Origin: Chromatiaceae bacterium
GTDB taxonomy: Bacteria > Pseudomonadota > Gammaproteobacteria > Chromatiales > Chromatiaceae
NCBI GenBank assembly: GCA_024235395.1
Contig: JACKMK010000002.1
Coordinates: forward strand, 1,105,939-1,169,938
Direction: 5' to 3'
DNA length: 64,000 nt
Part shown: positions 30,384 through 39,074 of the stretch, one piece after another
How positions within the stretch are numbered: position 1 is the first letter of the stretch
Layout of the letters: every line of letters starts with the position of its first letter
Notes under the pieces: generated by a model
Database searches by the model: none
What the model was told of the DNA's origin: nothing
The model's input: only the letters and a program-made list of their open reading frames with translations
Program-made: the position numbers and the translations under genes

Positions 30384-31990
30384 ACCGTGATCAAAACCCC
30401 GTTTCCGGCCCGACGAAACCGACGCCATCGGAGGTTTTGGCCGCTGACCAGTTGCTCGAACTGGACGTCTCTGCGATTCAACTGTACGACCATAACCCAC
30501 GCCAAGGGGACAACCCGGAATACCAGCGCATCAAGGCGTCGGTACGTGCTGAGGGTCTGGATCAGCCGCTGGTCGTCACTCGTCGGCCCGGTGAGGCGAT
30601 CTACATGTTGCAGGCCGGCGGCAACACGCGTCTGAGAATTCTCCAGGAACTCTTCGCGGAAACGGGCGACAAGCGCTTTGCTCGGGTGAGCTGCCTGTAC
30701 CGGCCGTGGACGCGTGAGATGGACGTTCTTCTCGCCCATCTGCGGGAAAACGATCTGCGCAGTGATCTGACCTTTCTCGACAAGGCACTAGCAGTACGTG
30801 AGGCACGGCGCCTGCTGGAAGAAGAACATGGCGGCTCAGGGGTCACCCAGATGCAGCTTGCGGCCATGCTTCGCGAGCGTGGCTATGGGCTGGGGCAGGG
30901 ACGGATCTCACAGATGGCCTATGCGGTCGAGCGATTGTATCCGCTGCTGCCAATTGCACTGAAAGCGGGCATGGGACGTCCACAAGTCGAACGCATCCGG
31001 CAGATCGAACGGGCTGCGCAGACTGTCTGGTGCCAGTATTCGCTCGATACGGAAGACGACTTCGAACAGACCTTTGCCGCGCTCTGTCGCCGCTATGACG
31101 ACACGGAGTGGGACATCGGCAACCTGCGTCGTGCGCTGGAGGCGGAGATCGCCGAACGGGCGGATCTGAGCATCCACGCCGTCAGCATCGCGCTCGAAAA
31201 CAATTTGCTCGTAAGTTCGGGGCAGCCGACCGGCCCTGTTGGCGAGGATCCATTCCCGCCAGCTGGCCAAACGGCCGACGCCAGGGCATCGGTGACCGCA
31301 ACCGCACCCCCAGGCTCGAAGGTAACGTCGGCTATGAGTGCGCCAGAAGGCACCGATGCATCCGCCCCCGATCAAGAGACAGCGGGTGACCAGATGTCGG
31401 CTGTGGTGGCAACAGGCAGTGACTCAGCGAATGGCGTGAAGCGGGAGGTCGCGGAGGAAGGAGACGGAAGTAAAGGGGATTCGCGGCATCGGCCCAGACG
31501 CGGTGACCGCGAATCGGCGCTTGACAAGATGGACCTCAAATCACTTCGCGGCCGGGCTTGGACCCTGGCAACGCGACTGGCCCAGCGCAATGCTCTGGGC
31601 GAGCTTATTCAACCGCTGTCGGGCAATGGGCTGGGTTTCGTGTTGAGCGATGTCCCGGATCCGGCCCTGCTGGATCAACTCGATGAGGATGCGTTGGCCC
31701 AGGTTTCCATGGTGTGGTGGCATCTTGCGGCCGCGTCCGAAATGACTGTGGCGCCGGTCGAGCAGCTGCTGCCCGCACTCGACCAGGATTCCGTGCTGCG
31801 ACGGGCGCTCGACGAGCAGGACGCCGGTTTGCTGTTCTCGAGCGTCTGGACCCTTGACCCCGGCCACATGGGTTTCCGACTGTGGCAGCGCCTTGATGCC
31901 CGCAACTGGAAAGACCTGGTGGACTTGATGGAGACCTATCGTGCCTTGCACCAAGCGGCAAAGAACTCAGGGGAGGGACTTTGGCAATGA
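30380..31990 (+). CDS. parB: ICE ParB-family protein
   Basis: Product of 536 residues. The ParB/Srx nuclease-like N-terminal domain is read at about 25-110 (LLELDVSAIQLYDHNPRQGDN ... QPLVVTRRPGEAIYMLQAGG NTRL). A helix-turn-helix part follows (MQLAAMLRERGYGLGQGRISQMAYAVERL). A long acidic, Ala/Ser/Pro-rich linker (about 270-375) separates this from a C-terminal helical domain. This layout matches the PFGI-1-class ICE ParB, which is longer than chromosomal ParB. The usual ParA partner is not adjacent. Two parS-like sites occur further down the ICE. Confidence 0.88.
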   Translation: MNRDQNPVSGPTKPTPSEVLAADQLLELDVSAIQLYDHNPRQGDNPEYQRIKASVRAEGLDQPLVVTRRPGEAIYMLQAGGNTRLRILQELFAETGDKRFARVSCLYRPWTREMDVLLAHLRENDLRSDLTFLDKALAVREARRLLEEEHGGSGVTQMQLAAMLRERGYGLGQGRISQMAYAVERLYPLLPIALKAGMGRPQVERIRQIERAAQTVWCQYSLDTEDDFEQTFAALCRRYDDTEWDIGNLRRALEAEIAERADLSIHAVSIALENNLLVSSGQPTGPVGEDPFPPAGQTADARASVTATAPPGSKVTSAMSAPEGTDASAPDQETAGDQMSAVVATGSDSANGVKREVAEEGDGSKGDSRHRPRRGDRESALDKMDLKSLRGRAWTLATRLAQRNALGELIQPLSGNGLGFVLSDVPDPALLDQLDEDALAQVSMVWWHLAAASEMTVAPVEQLLPALDQDSVLRRALDEQDAGLLFSSVWTLDPGHMGFRLWQRLDARNWKDLVDLMETYRALHQAAKNSGEGLWQ

Positions 31991-32637
31991 GCGCACCCGC
32001 CGGGACCAAGGAGTCCGAACTGGTGATGGCCGTGATGCTGTACGCAATCCGCTGCCTGTCGGAGAACGACCAGCACGCCCTGCGTAGTATGAACTTCGGT
32101 CCGGAGGAGGTCGCCGCGCTGCGTGAGCTCAACCTGGCCGATCTCTACCGTGCCGGGAGTCTGCAGGCACACTGCCTGGATATCCAACTCAACCGCGACG
32201 TGTACTGGCCGATGCTTGCGCACCTGCGGCGTGAACGCGAGAGCGAAGAGCTCCAGCGTGACCTGGTCCAGGCCGATGCCCCGCTCGAAATGATGCGCAG
32301 TCTGTTCGGTGTTGGTTCTCGTGAGTACACAAGGTTGCGCCGCATGCTGGCCGTGGAGCCCGGAGTGGGTCGCCCACCGGAGCCGGATGACGAGACAGCC
32401 CATCGGCTCTGGCATGCACTTTCTGAACGCCTGGGCCCCGACGATGCCGACCCCCTCGACCCGAGTGCCTATCTGGCGGTACATCGCGAAACTGGGGCCT
32501 CTCTGCGCGCGATCTGGAATCTCACGCAGCGCATCCGCGAGTACGGCGATGTCTATGTGCCCGGCGAACGGCCTGCGCGATCTTCCAAGCCAGTACAAGC
32601 AATCAGCAGTGGTCAACCTCGGTCGGCCGGTAGGTGA
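31987..32637 (+). CDS. DUF2857-family ICE protein
   Basis: Product of 216 residues (ATG at 31987 after GGGAGG; an in-frame TTG lies two codons earlier). It is mostly helical, with an N-terminal block typical of DUF2857 (AVMLYAIRCLSENDQHALRSMNFGPEEVAALRELNLADLYR spans about 13-53). It always follows parB in this ICE family. The role is unknown; an association with replication or partition is inferred from position. Confidence 0.85.
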   Translation: MSAPAGTKESELVMAVMLYAIRCLSENDQHALRSMNFGPEEVAALRELNLADLYRAGSLQAHCLDIQLNRDVYWPMLAHLRRERESEELQRDLVQADAPLEMMRSLFGVGSREYTRLRRMLAVEPGVGRPPEPDDETAHRLWHALSERLGPDDADPLDPSAYLAVHRETGASLRAIWNLTQRIREYGDVYVPGERPARSSKPVQAISSGQPRSAGR

Positions 32638-32658
32638 GTGCGGTGACCGCATCAGGGT

Positions 32659-33897
32659 ATGACGCACGATGATGCAGACATCCGACCGGAGACCCATGCG
32701 CTTGATGCGCTGATCCGAGAAACGATCAAACGCGGACGTGGCGGTGGGCGCCATTCAGCTGGCGATGCCTTGCTCTTTCTCGGCAACGTACACCACGCCT
32801 TTCCGGCTCTCTTGATACAGGATCCCGTCCTTGAGCCGGTCGACAAGCTGGTTTGGATGATCATCTACCAGAGCGCACGCGGTACCGGCCACAAGGCCGC
32901 TTTTCCCAGTTACACCGACATCGCGCGATTCGCGAACGTCTCTTCGAGCTCGACCGTCGCGCGTGCCATTGCGATCCTGCGTGCCACGCGCTGGTTGTCA
33001 CTGTGCGCGCGCAATCGCGATCCCAATGGCCGCTTTGCCGGCAACGTCTATGCGCTGCATGACGAGCCGCTGCCGCTGGCAGACGCCTTGCACCTGGATT
33101 CAGGCTACATGGCGTTTCTTCAAGAGGCCGCAACCCATCATCATGCGCGCGTGCGTCGTGTAGTCGCTGCTGTCTCGGAGTCGTTGGACAAGGATATCCG
33201 TGACGGCACGGACATCTTGGCCCCGGTGAATCGGATCGAGCGTCGATTGGAAGCGGTGCATGCCATCCAATCCGGCGGCGACCGGCGCTACTTCAGCTTC
33301 AATGCCGGCGTACTCGCGAGCCTGTCGAACGCGGGTCGGGCGAAGGGTCGTTTCGGCCAGGACCAAAATTCGAAGGCGGCAAGGGTAGACCATCAAAAAT
33401 CGAAGCCGGTAAGACGTAGTAGTAGTAAATATAAAAAAACAACTACAACAACACAGACAATCAACGAAGATTCCGCGCGCGAGGACGGGATGCTCGAGGG
33501 TCTAGTCTTGCCAGCGCGGCTCAAGGAAAACCAGCGGGCACTCACTGCACGCTATCTGGCGACGATACCTGCGGAACATCGACAGCCCGTGCTGGACGAA
33601 CTTGCCGGTCGGCTCCAAGCCGAGCAGCAGGGCGCTAAGCCGGTGTACGACGAGCTGCGCTACCTGCATCACCTGTGCCGACAGGTCAATGAAGGGGGCT
33701 TCGTCGAGAACCTGGGGCTGAAGGTGCAGACTGAACGCGATCGCCGCCAAGGTGAGGCCGAGCGCCTACGCGAAGAGGCTGCTACCCGCGATCACGAGCG
33801 CAAAGTCCCCGCTTCGCGGGCGCATGGCGAGAACGCGTTGGCCGAGATCCGTAAGCGGCTGAAGCTGCCGACATCACCAGGAGGTGGTTCCCGCTGA
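32659..33897 (+). CDS. STY4528-family ICE replication protein
   Basis: Product of 412 residues. The N-terminal half holds a winged-helix-like region (VWMIIYQSARGTGHKAAFPSYTDIARFANVSSSSTVARAIAILRATRWL spans about 67-115). The C-terminal half is charged and helical with a low-complexity Lys/Ser/Thr stretch near 250-270. The pattern fits the STY4528 pathogenicity-island replication protein family found after DUF2857 in this ICE class. The codons near 33420-33460 are unusually A-rich for this window. Confidence 0.82.
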   Translation: MTHDDADIRPETHALDALIRETIKRGRGGGRHSAGDALLFLGNVHHAFPALLIQDPVLEPVDKLVWMIIYQSARGTGHKAAFPSYTDIARFANVSSSSTVARAIAILRATRWLSLCARNRDPNGRFAGNVYALHDEPLPLADALHLDSGYMAFLQEAATHHHARVRRVVAAVSESLDKDIRDGTDILAPVNRIERRLEAVHAIQSGGDRRYFSFNAGVLASLSNAGRAKGRFGQDQNSKAARVDHQKSKPVRRSSSKYKKTTTTTQTINEDSAREDGMLEGLVLPARLKENQRALTARYLATIPAEHRQPVLDELAGRLQAEQQGAKPVYDELRYLHHLCRQVNEGGFVENLGLKVQTERDRRQGEAERLREEAATRDHERKVPASRAHGENALAEIRKRLKLPTSPGGGSR

Positions 33898-33923
33898 GGC
33901 GTCACCAGGGTCGCTCCTGCGAA

Positions 33924-33942
33924 ATTATTCCAGTGGAATAAT
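33924..33942. repeat. AT-rich palindrome, copy 1
   Basis: A perfect inverted repeat with arms ATTATTCCA / TGGAATAAT around a central G, 27 bases after the STY4528-type gene and 112 bases before the TIGR03761 gene. The same arms recur at 38242-38260 around a central C. Both are AT-rich islands in GC-rich DNA, so a shared protein-binding site is likely. Confidence 0.85.
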
Positions 33943-34054
33943 CCGGACTGTAACGGCGACAGGCCGTGTGGCAGTTTCGTGTTCACCACACACTCGCTTC
34001 GTGCGTTGATGGTGCCCGTATCGACAACCACTCGACGACGAGCACTTCCCGCCC

Positions 34055-34822
34055 ATGACCCAGAATTCTGGCAACCCGTCAGCTGCCCAGTCCCCGGAAG
34101 AGGGTGTTGGACGACCGGACGACCGCCCCGGGGTGTTGCGTGGTCGCGCGACCCTCACCTTGCAGACCCGGCAGGCGCAACGGCTGGTGAAGGGCCGCGG
34201 TCTCAGTGCCGAGAAGCCCGCGATCATCGGGCTGCTCGGGTTCGCGAACCGCGTTCGAACACTCTGGCACGGAGCCCGTGCCGATGATCCCTACGCTGAC
34301 TGGTGGTTACTGCAGGTGGACGAGGCCCTGGTCCAAGCAGGTCATGAGCTGGTCACATTGGAGCAGGCAATAGCGAAGCTGTTCGAGGCCCTGGGTGCGA
34401 TCGAGGTGGCATCGCCCGTATCGGTAAAGCCAGCGCGCATCGCGCTCAACTTCACCAATCCTTACGCCTTTCGCGCTGCTGCCTTGATCAGCCAATTCGA
34501 CGCGCTGGCCTGCAAGGTACTGACGGCCCGACACGTTGGGCTGGTTGGGCGTGACGAGGCGGAGAGGGCGTTGCACCAGGGTGGCCGCTGGGCACGGCGT
34601 GCGCTACAGAGCCCAGTTGGGTATCGACTCATGGGCGTGACTCGCGACGACGTCGGTCAGGGTAACGCGAAGGCGCTGCAGGCCCTCGAAGTGATGGGCG
34701 AGATACCGGAAGACGTGCGGCGTGGTGTCCTTCGTGCGCCGCATGCGCCGGCCGTGGCCGGTTTGCGAGCGGGCCCGATGACCTATGCGGACCGTTTACG
34801 GCCGCTGTCCGATGACCTGTGA
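34055..34822 (+). CDS. TIGR03761-type ICE protein (PFL_4669 family)
   Basis: Product of 255 residues. The features of this ICE family are visible: LRGRATLTLQTRQAQRLVKGR near 28-48, DDPYADWWLLQVDEAL near 76-91 and NFTNPYAFRAAALISQFDALACKVLTARHVGL near 130-161. It is a conserved member of the maintenance block between the replication protein and partition genes. Function is unknown. The 157-base gap before it carries one copy of the AT-rich palindrome. Confidence 0.88.
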   Translation: MTQNSGNPSAAQSPEEGVGRPDDRPGVLRGRATLTLQTRQAQRLVKGRGLSAEKPAIIGLLGFANRVRTLWHGARADDPYADWWLLQVDEALVQAGHELVTLEQAIAKLFEALGAIEVASPVSVKPARIALNFTNPYAFRAAALISQFDALACKVLTARHVGLVGRDEAERALHQGGRWARRALQSPVGYRLMGVTRDDVGQGNAKALQALEVMGEIPEDVRRGVLRAPHAPAVAGLRAGPMTYADRLRPLSDDL

Positions 34823-34934
34823 TGCGCCGGGATGACCACCGATTAAGTCATACCCCTGCAGGCGGTGTTTTCGCTGGCCGCGATTGGCACAAGCTGAATA
34901 ATCGCCCTTGTCGGCCTTTTCCTTGAGCACCGCC

Positions 34935-35315
34935 ATGTCGGTACCTGAACTCGTAGAACCAAAACGTACGTGCCTAACCCTGGATCCGGGCCTGGTTATC
35001 GAGCGCCTGATTCTGCAGCGGTTGTCTGGGCTCAAACGCAAACGTGGTCAGGACTGGCTGCGGTCGCTGCTCGTGCAAGGGTTTCTGGCCGAGGGCCGCT
35101 GGCTACGCAGTGATCTGCAGGGCAATCGGAGAAACGTGGTGCCACGTGAAACAACCGTACCGGCCACGCCCTTTGCGGGCTGGCTCGGGCAGGCACAACC
35201 GGCAGAGCAGCCCGATGCCGAGGCGACGCCGGCTGCTGTCGCAGCGGCAACACCGGCGCCGAGCATAGACCCAGACGCGAAACCTTTTGCCCATCTCCGC
35301 AAGGTGATCGGCTGA
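34935..35315 (+). CDS. Small ParR-like protein upstream of ParM
   Basis: Product of 126 residues from ATG at 34935 (an upstream TTG at 34908 is less likely). The N-terminal half reads as a short strand (RTCLTLDPG) and two helices (LVIERLILQRL ... DWLRSLLVQGFLAEGRWL), as expected of a ribbon-helix-helix DNA-binding fold. The second half is Ala/Pro-rich and disordered, ending in a short conserved-looking tail. It lies 28 bases before a ParM-like gene. A centromere-binding adaptor (ParR/StbB role) is inferred from size, fold and position, not from a recognised family. Confidence 0.5.
   Translation: MSVPELVEPKRTCLTLDPGLVIERLILQRLSGLKRKRGQDWLRSLLVQGFLAEGRWLRSDLQGNRRNVVPRETTVPATPFAGWLGQAQPAEQPDAEATPAAVAAATPAPSIDPDAKPFAHLRKVIG
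35138..35153. promoter_or_regulatory. parS-like site within the ParR-like gene
   Basis: GGTGCCACGTGAAACA matches the chromosomal-type parS consensus TGTTTCACGTGAAACA at 13 of 16 positions, including the entire CACGTGAAACA right side. It lies inside a coding sequence, which is not unusual for parS. Confidence 0.35.
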
Positions 35316-35343
35316 ATCTCACGACCAAGAAGTGGAATGGAAC

Positions 35344-36360
35344 ATGGCCGACAGCGAGACCCTGAACCCCATCAGCATCGGCCTGGACGACGGCTATGCG
35401 TTCACCAAGATTGCCTTGCCGGACGGGCGCCTGATAGCGATCCCGTCGCGCGCACGGATCGGTCGCTCCAACGTTACCTGGCTGAACGGCAGCGAGCAGC
35501 GGGTGTTCGAGTACGAGACCGATGACACGCTGTTCGCCGTCGGCGAGGTGGACGGCGAGCCGACCCATTTCGATGGCTATCCCTTCTCTGGTCTCAATCG
35601 CGCCATCGTTCAGCATGCGCTGCACGAAGCCGGCCTGGCCGGCCAGTCCGTGCACGCGGTGTCCGGACTGCCGGTCAGCAGTTTCTATCGGAAGCACGGC
35701 GACCAGCGGCTGGAGCTCATCGAGCGCAAGCGGGAGAGCCTGAAGCAGGCCGTGCAGCCGGTCGACGGGCGCCTGCCGGCCGCGATCGCGTTCCACGATG
35801 TCATTCCGGAGGCGCTCGCGGCCTGGTACGACCACATCATCTCGGAGGCGAACGGCGGCGTGCAGCTCGAGGCCGAGCGTCTCGGTGTGCCCGTCGCGGT
35901 GATCGATATCGGCGGACGGACCACGGATTTTGTGGTGGTCGCCGACCAGGCCGTGCGCCACGACAGTTCGGGGTCGCTACGTTGTGGTCTGCTGGACCTC
36001 AAACGCCAGGTCGCGTCCGCCATCCGCGCCACGTTCGACCTCGAGGAGCTGTCCGATCGCGCGACCGACGACGCCGTGCGTAGCCGCAGCGTCCGCCTGT
36101 TCAGCAAGACGCACGATGTCGCCGAACCGGTTCGGGATGCGCGCCGAGAGCTCGTCCAGCGGCTGCATGCCGAAACGCAGCGGCAACTGGGGCGGGGCGC
36201 CGAGCTCGAACAGATCTTGTTCGTGGGCGGCGGCGCCGTGGCGCTCGCCGAGGACATCCGGGACTGGTTTCCGAATCAGACCATCGCGCCGCATCCCGCC
36301 TTCGCCAACGCGCGGGGGATGCTCAAGTACCTGCGCTATGTCTGTCAGGAGCCGGCCTGA
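35344..36360 (+). CDS. parM: ParM/StbA actin-like segregation ATPase
   Basis: Product of 338 residues of the actin/Hsp70 fold. Phosphate 1 motif GLDDGYAFTKIAL lies near 13-25, phosphate 2 VIDIGGRTTDFVVV near 187-200 and the adenosine motif LFVGGGAVAL near 296-305. ParM proteins polymerise into filaments that push DNA copies apart. Its presence suggests that the excised circular ICE is actively segregated. The preceding small gene may encode the DNA-binding adaptor. Confidence 0.88.
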   Translation: MADSETLNPISIGLDDGYAFTKIALPDGRLIAIPSRARIGRSNVTWLNGSEQRVFEYETDDTLFAVGEVDGEPTHFDGYPFSGLNRAIVQHALHEAGLAGQSVHAVSGLPVSSFYRKHGDQRLELIERKRESLKQAVQPVDGRLPAAIAFHDVIPEALAAWYDHIISEANGGVQLEAERLGVPVAVIDIGGRTTDFVVVADQAVRHDSSGSLRCGLLDLKRQVASAIRATFDLEELSDRATDDAVRSRSVRLFSKTHDVAEPVRDARRELVQRLHAETQRQLGRGAELEQILFVGGGAVALAEDIRDWFPNQTIAPHPAFANARGMLKYLRYVCQEPA

Positions 36361-36567
36361 GCACAGTTTCATACGTGGTCACTGCGGTCTCAGTGGCACC
36401 CGATGCATCGTCGGGCTGTGTGAGCGATGTACGTACCCGCGCCGCAAGGCAAGGGTGCCAGCCCAGGAGGTCGTTTGCGACCTCGACTCAACCCACCCTG
36501 CCGGGAATGTGCTCCCGACCGGGATGGCGCGTTCTCCGGATCCCTTTCCGTTTGAAGGAGAACTGCC

Positions 36568-36963
36568 ATGTCCAACGACGATACGAAGTATTTCGACCTC
36601 TACTCCACCGGTATCGGTTATCTGAACCGTGTCCGGGAGGTGACGCCGAAGGAGGGTTCGCCCTTCTGGAGTGTCACCATCGCCGCCCTGCGGGGTAGCG
36701 TCGACGACGTTCAATACACCTATTTCGAGTGCCGCGTGTCCGGCCAACAGGCGCAGAAGCTTGTGCAGCAGCTTAAGCCAGCCGTCGAGGGCAAGCTCAA
36801 GGTACTCGTGGGGTTCACGCTCAGCGATCTGTACGGGGAGCCCTTCTTCTACAAGACGGGTGACAGGGCCGGTGAGACCGGGGTCAGCCTGAAGGCGCGT
36901 CTGTTGCGCGTCGGCTGGGCCAAGGTCGACGGCCAACCGTTCTACAAGGATCAGGCGGCCTGA
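36568..36963 (+). CDS. DUF3577 / STY4534-family ICE protein
   Basis: Product of 131 residues with GAAGGAG before ATG 36568. Its beta-rich pattern YFDLYSTGIGYLNRVREV ... FWSVTIAALRG ... YTYFECRVSGQQAQKLV ... RLLRVGWAKVDGQ is that of DUF3577. This family resembles single-strand-binding OB folds by position and strand pattern, but the function is not established. A 207-base gap separates it from parM. No canonical ssb gene is in view, so it may fill a related role. Confidence 0.85.
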   Translation: MSNDDTKYFDLYSTGIGYLNRVREVTPKEGSPFWSVTIAALRGSVDDVQYTYFECRVSGQQAQKLVQQLKPAVEGKLKVLVGFTLSDLYGEPFFYKTGDRAGETGVSLKARLLRVGWAKVDGQPFYKDQAA

Positions 36964-37065
36964 TCTTCCTACACGACCGGGTGACTTCGTCGCCCGGTCA
37001 TCTTCCACCCATCGGGGAGCGATCCCCGTGGGATCGGTCTCCCCATCCATCATGAGGAGACCCCA

Positions 37066-37578
37066 ATGAACAACCAGGACCTGGAGCCGCACCCGGTCGC
37101 GAATCGCTTTGATGCGTTGAAGCTGGGTTCGCTCAACCGTGTGGAGAAAGAAGCCGTGATCAAACTGGCCCTGTCAGTGCTCGCCGAACGCCATCGTGCG
37201 GGACGCGCACTGAGCAGTCCGGAGCAGACACGCGACTTTCTACGACTGAAGCTCGTCGATCGCAAACACGAGGTGTTCGGCGCGCTGTTCCTCGACAACC
37301 GCCACCGGGTGATCCGGGTGGCCGAGATGTTTCAGGGCACCATCGACGGTGCGTCGGTTCATCCTCGGGTCGTCGCGCAGCGGGCCCTCGAGCTCAATGC
37401 CGCCGCGGTCGTCTTTTTTCACAACCACCCTTCAGGGGTCGCCGAGCCGAGCCATGCCGACGAGGCGATCACCCGGCGGTTGCGCGAAGCGCTGGCGCTG
37501 GTCGACGTACGGGTGCTTGACCACTTCGTCGTCGCCGCCGGCGAGAGCGTGAGCTTTGCAGAAAGAGGACTCATCTGA
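37066..37578 (+). CDS. RadC-like JAB/MPN-domain protein
   Basis: Product of 170 residues. The metal-binding JAMM motif is intact (HNHPSG followed by SHAD, His-x-His-x10-Asp, near residues 118-131), preceded by a glutamate in the EVFGALFLDNRHR strand region. RadC-type proteins are frequent on ICEs, plasmids and phages; despite the name a DNA-repair role is unproven. GAGGAGA lies 7 bases before the start. A hairpin-like GC-rich stretch and the next ribosome site follow in the 97-base gap. Confidence 0.9.
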   Translation: MNNQDLEPHPVANRFDALKLGSLNRVEKEAVIKLALSVLAERHRAGRALSSPEQTRDFLRLKLVDRKHEVFGALFLDNRHRVIRVAEMFQGTIDGASVHPRVVAQRALELNAAAVVFFHNHPSGVAEPSHADEAITRRLREALALVDVRVLDHFVVAAGESVSFAERGLI

Positions 37579-37675
37579 GTCCAACGATCATCAACCATCG
37601 ACCTGCCGGGAAGGCGTGCGCCGCCCGGCAGGGAGGAGGTACGTCTCCGAGGTCTAAATCCCAAGGAGAACCACG

Positions 37676-38095
37676 ATGAGCAATCAACCGAGTGAACACC
37701 CGTTTTTCGGGGAAGTCATTTCCGTCTACACGCGCGCCCATGCCCTGGCCGACGGCGTCTTGATCGATGCAGGACCCATGGCCCGCGAGGTGGGCTTCCG
37801 CTGGCCAGTCGCCATCACGGCCGGTGCCTGGGCGGACTGCGTGACCTGGGACGCCGCCGACAGCGAGCGACAAACTCCTCAGGACCAGTCGGGTCGCTTG
37901 TGGGATGTGCTGTTCATGGCTGCCTACGCCGCTCGAGCCAACGCCAACGCGGGTTCCGAGCTCTCGTTCGAGCTCTACCGCGTACCCCGCGATGGCAACG
38001 CCACCGGAGCCCAGCTGACCAAGCTAAAGCTGGTGGTGGGCCCTGGCGACGATGGCGAACCGGTCATGACGATCCTGCTCCCGAACGAGGACTGA
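37676..38095 (+). CDS. DUF6573-family ICE protein
   Basis: Product of 139 residues with AAGGAG before ATG 37676. Family-like features are FFGEVISVYTRAHALADGVLIDAG, EVGFRWPVAITAGAWADC and GRLWDVLFMAAYAAR. DUF6573 proteins are common on ICEs and plasmids and have no known function. This is the last gene of the maintenance block; a mostly noncoding kilobase follows. Confidence 0.8.
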   Translation: MSNQPSEHPFFGEVISVYTRAHALADGVLIDAGPMAREVGFRWPVAITAGAWADCVTWDAADSERQTPQDQSGRLWDVLFMAAYAARANANAGSELSFELYRVPRDGNATGAQLTKLKLVVGPGDDGEPVMTILLPNED

Positions 38096-38917
38096 ACCCG
38101 CCGGGCAAAGCCGGCATCTTCTCCCTGGCCGCTTGGGTAAAAGCGGCATCCTCCTGTCTCCACCCACGATTCGGAATGCTACCGGTCTTGCCGAAGGGCG
38201 CTGTACCGTAGTGCCCGCGTGCGAAGTGGGGTCTTCTGCCAATTATTCCACTGGAATAATGTGAAGCGACCGGGGGCGAAGCCCTTGGCTGGAGTGCCGT
38301 GGCCGCTAAATTTCGCACCCAGCTGTCCACAGAGTCCACAGGCCTTGCCCGCCACGGCAAAGCGAGCCTTCGCACTCGCGTCGCCAAGGGCGGGACCGCG
38401 CTGCGCGCGGGGCTTGTGGGCCCCTGTGGTCAGGTGAGGCCGCTCCGCAGGTCTGCCAGATGCTCTCATTGCAGCGCCTGTGACAGGCGAATGCCTGGCG
38501 CTGGGGCTGTCCCGATGCGAAGGCGCCCGTGTCACTAGCGAGCGCAGCGGGGTAGTGACGCGGGCGGCCGAGCCCGAATCCACGCCGTGCTAGCGCCGAT
38601 TTTCCCGGTGACGCGCGAATGACGCGTTCCTAAGCTGCCGCCCACGACCGATTCATCCGCGGCCACTGCGGCAAAGTGGCAGAGGGTCGCCCACCCTCGA
38701 CGTTACGTCGAATCGGGCATGCGCGCCTCGGACCGGATTCGGCGTGCCGACCGAAAGGTCGCCGGTCCATCGTCCAAAGCATCGATCTCCGGATCGATTC
38801 CATCGGTGAGCAACCGCTCGCCGTTCCACGACAACTCGATGCAACTGCCGGCTGGCAGTTCGCCGGGGCTTCTCTCAACCTAAGCGAAAGTCCCTTTCGC
38901 TCAACTCAACGGAGGTA
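38096..38917. other. Structured noncoding region of the ICE
   Basis: About 820 bases with no convincing gene. It holds the second AT-rich palindrome (38242-38260), two DnaA-box-like sequences in tandem (CTGTCCACA and GAGTCCACA near 38327-38344), several GC-rich inverted stretches, and a perfect hairpin (arms AGCGAAAG / CTTTCGCT, loop TCC) at 38883-38901. A replication or transfer origin or a large regulatory region is possible, but nothing decides between them. Confidence 0.4.
38242..38260. repeat. AT-rich palindrome, copy 2
   Basis: Arms ATTATTCCA / TGGAATAAT around a central C, identical to the arms at 33924-33942. The similarity extends upstream: GGTC, a CTGC block and AATT precede the arm in both copies. 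It sits in the noncoding region after the DUF6573 gene. Confidence 0.85.
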
Positions 38918-38938
38918 ATGCGTAACCGCACGTTCAAT

Positions 38939-38954
38939 CGTTCCACGTGAAGCA
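38939..38954. promoter_or_regulatory. parS-like site upstream of the integrase
   Basis: CGTTCCACGTGAAGCA matches TGTTYCACGTGAAACA at 14 of 16 positions. It overlaps the end of a 10-codon frame (38918-38950) that has a GGAGG ribosome site. With the site at 35138 this gives two candidate targets for the ICE ParB. Confidence 0.45.
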
Positions 38955-38969
38955 ACACAGAAGGAGGTG

Positions 38970-39074
38970 ATGCAACTTCGAAGCTCGGCCCCCAGCGGGC
39001 CCGTTGGTTCGCACCGGACCGATTCCCAACAGGGGAGAACCGGTGTTGTCTGCAACCAGACATCTTCAGGTTGA
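38970..39074 (+). CDS. Possible 34-residue leader peptide coupled to the integrase
   Basis: ATG at 38970 follows a very strong AAGGAGG (spacing is short, about 2-3 bases). The frame ends in TGA at 39072-39074, immediately before the ATG of the integrase frame. The peptide (MQLRSSAPSGPVGSHRTDS...) has no recognisable domain. The geometry suggests translational coupling or attenuation rather than a functional protein. Confidence 0.3.
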   Translation: MQLRSSAPSGPVGSHRTDSQQGRTGVVCNQTSSG

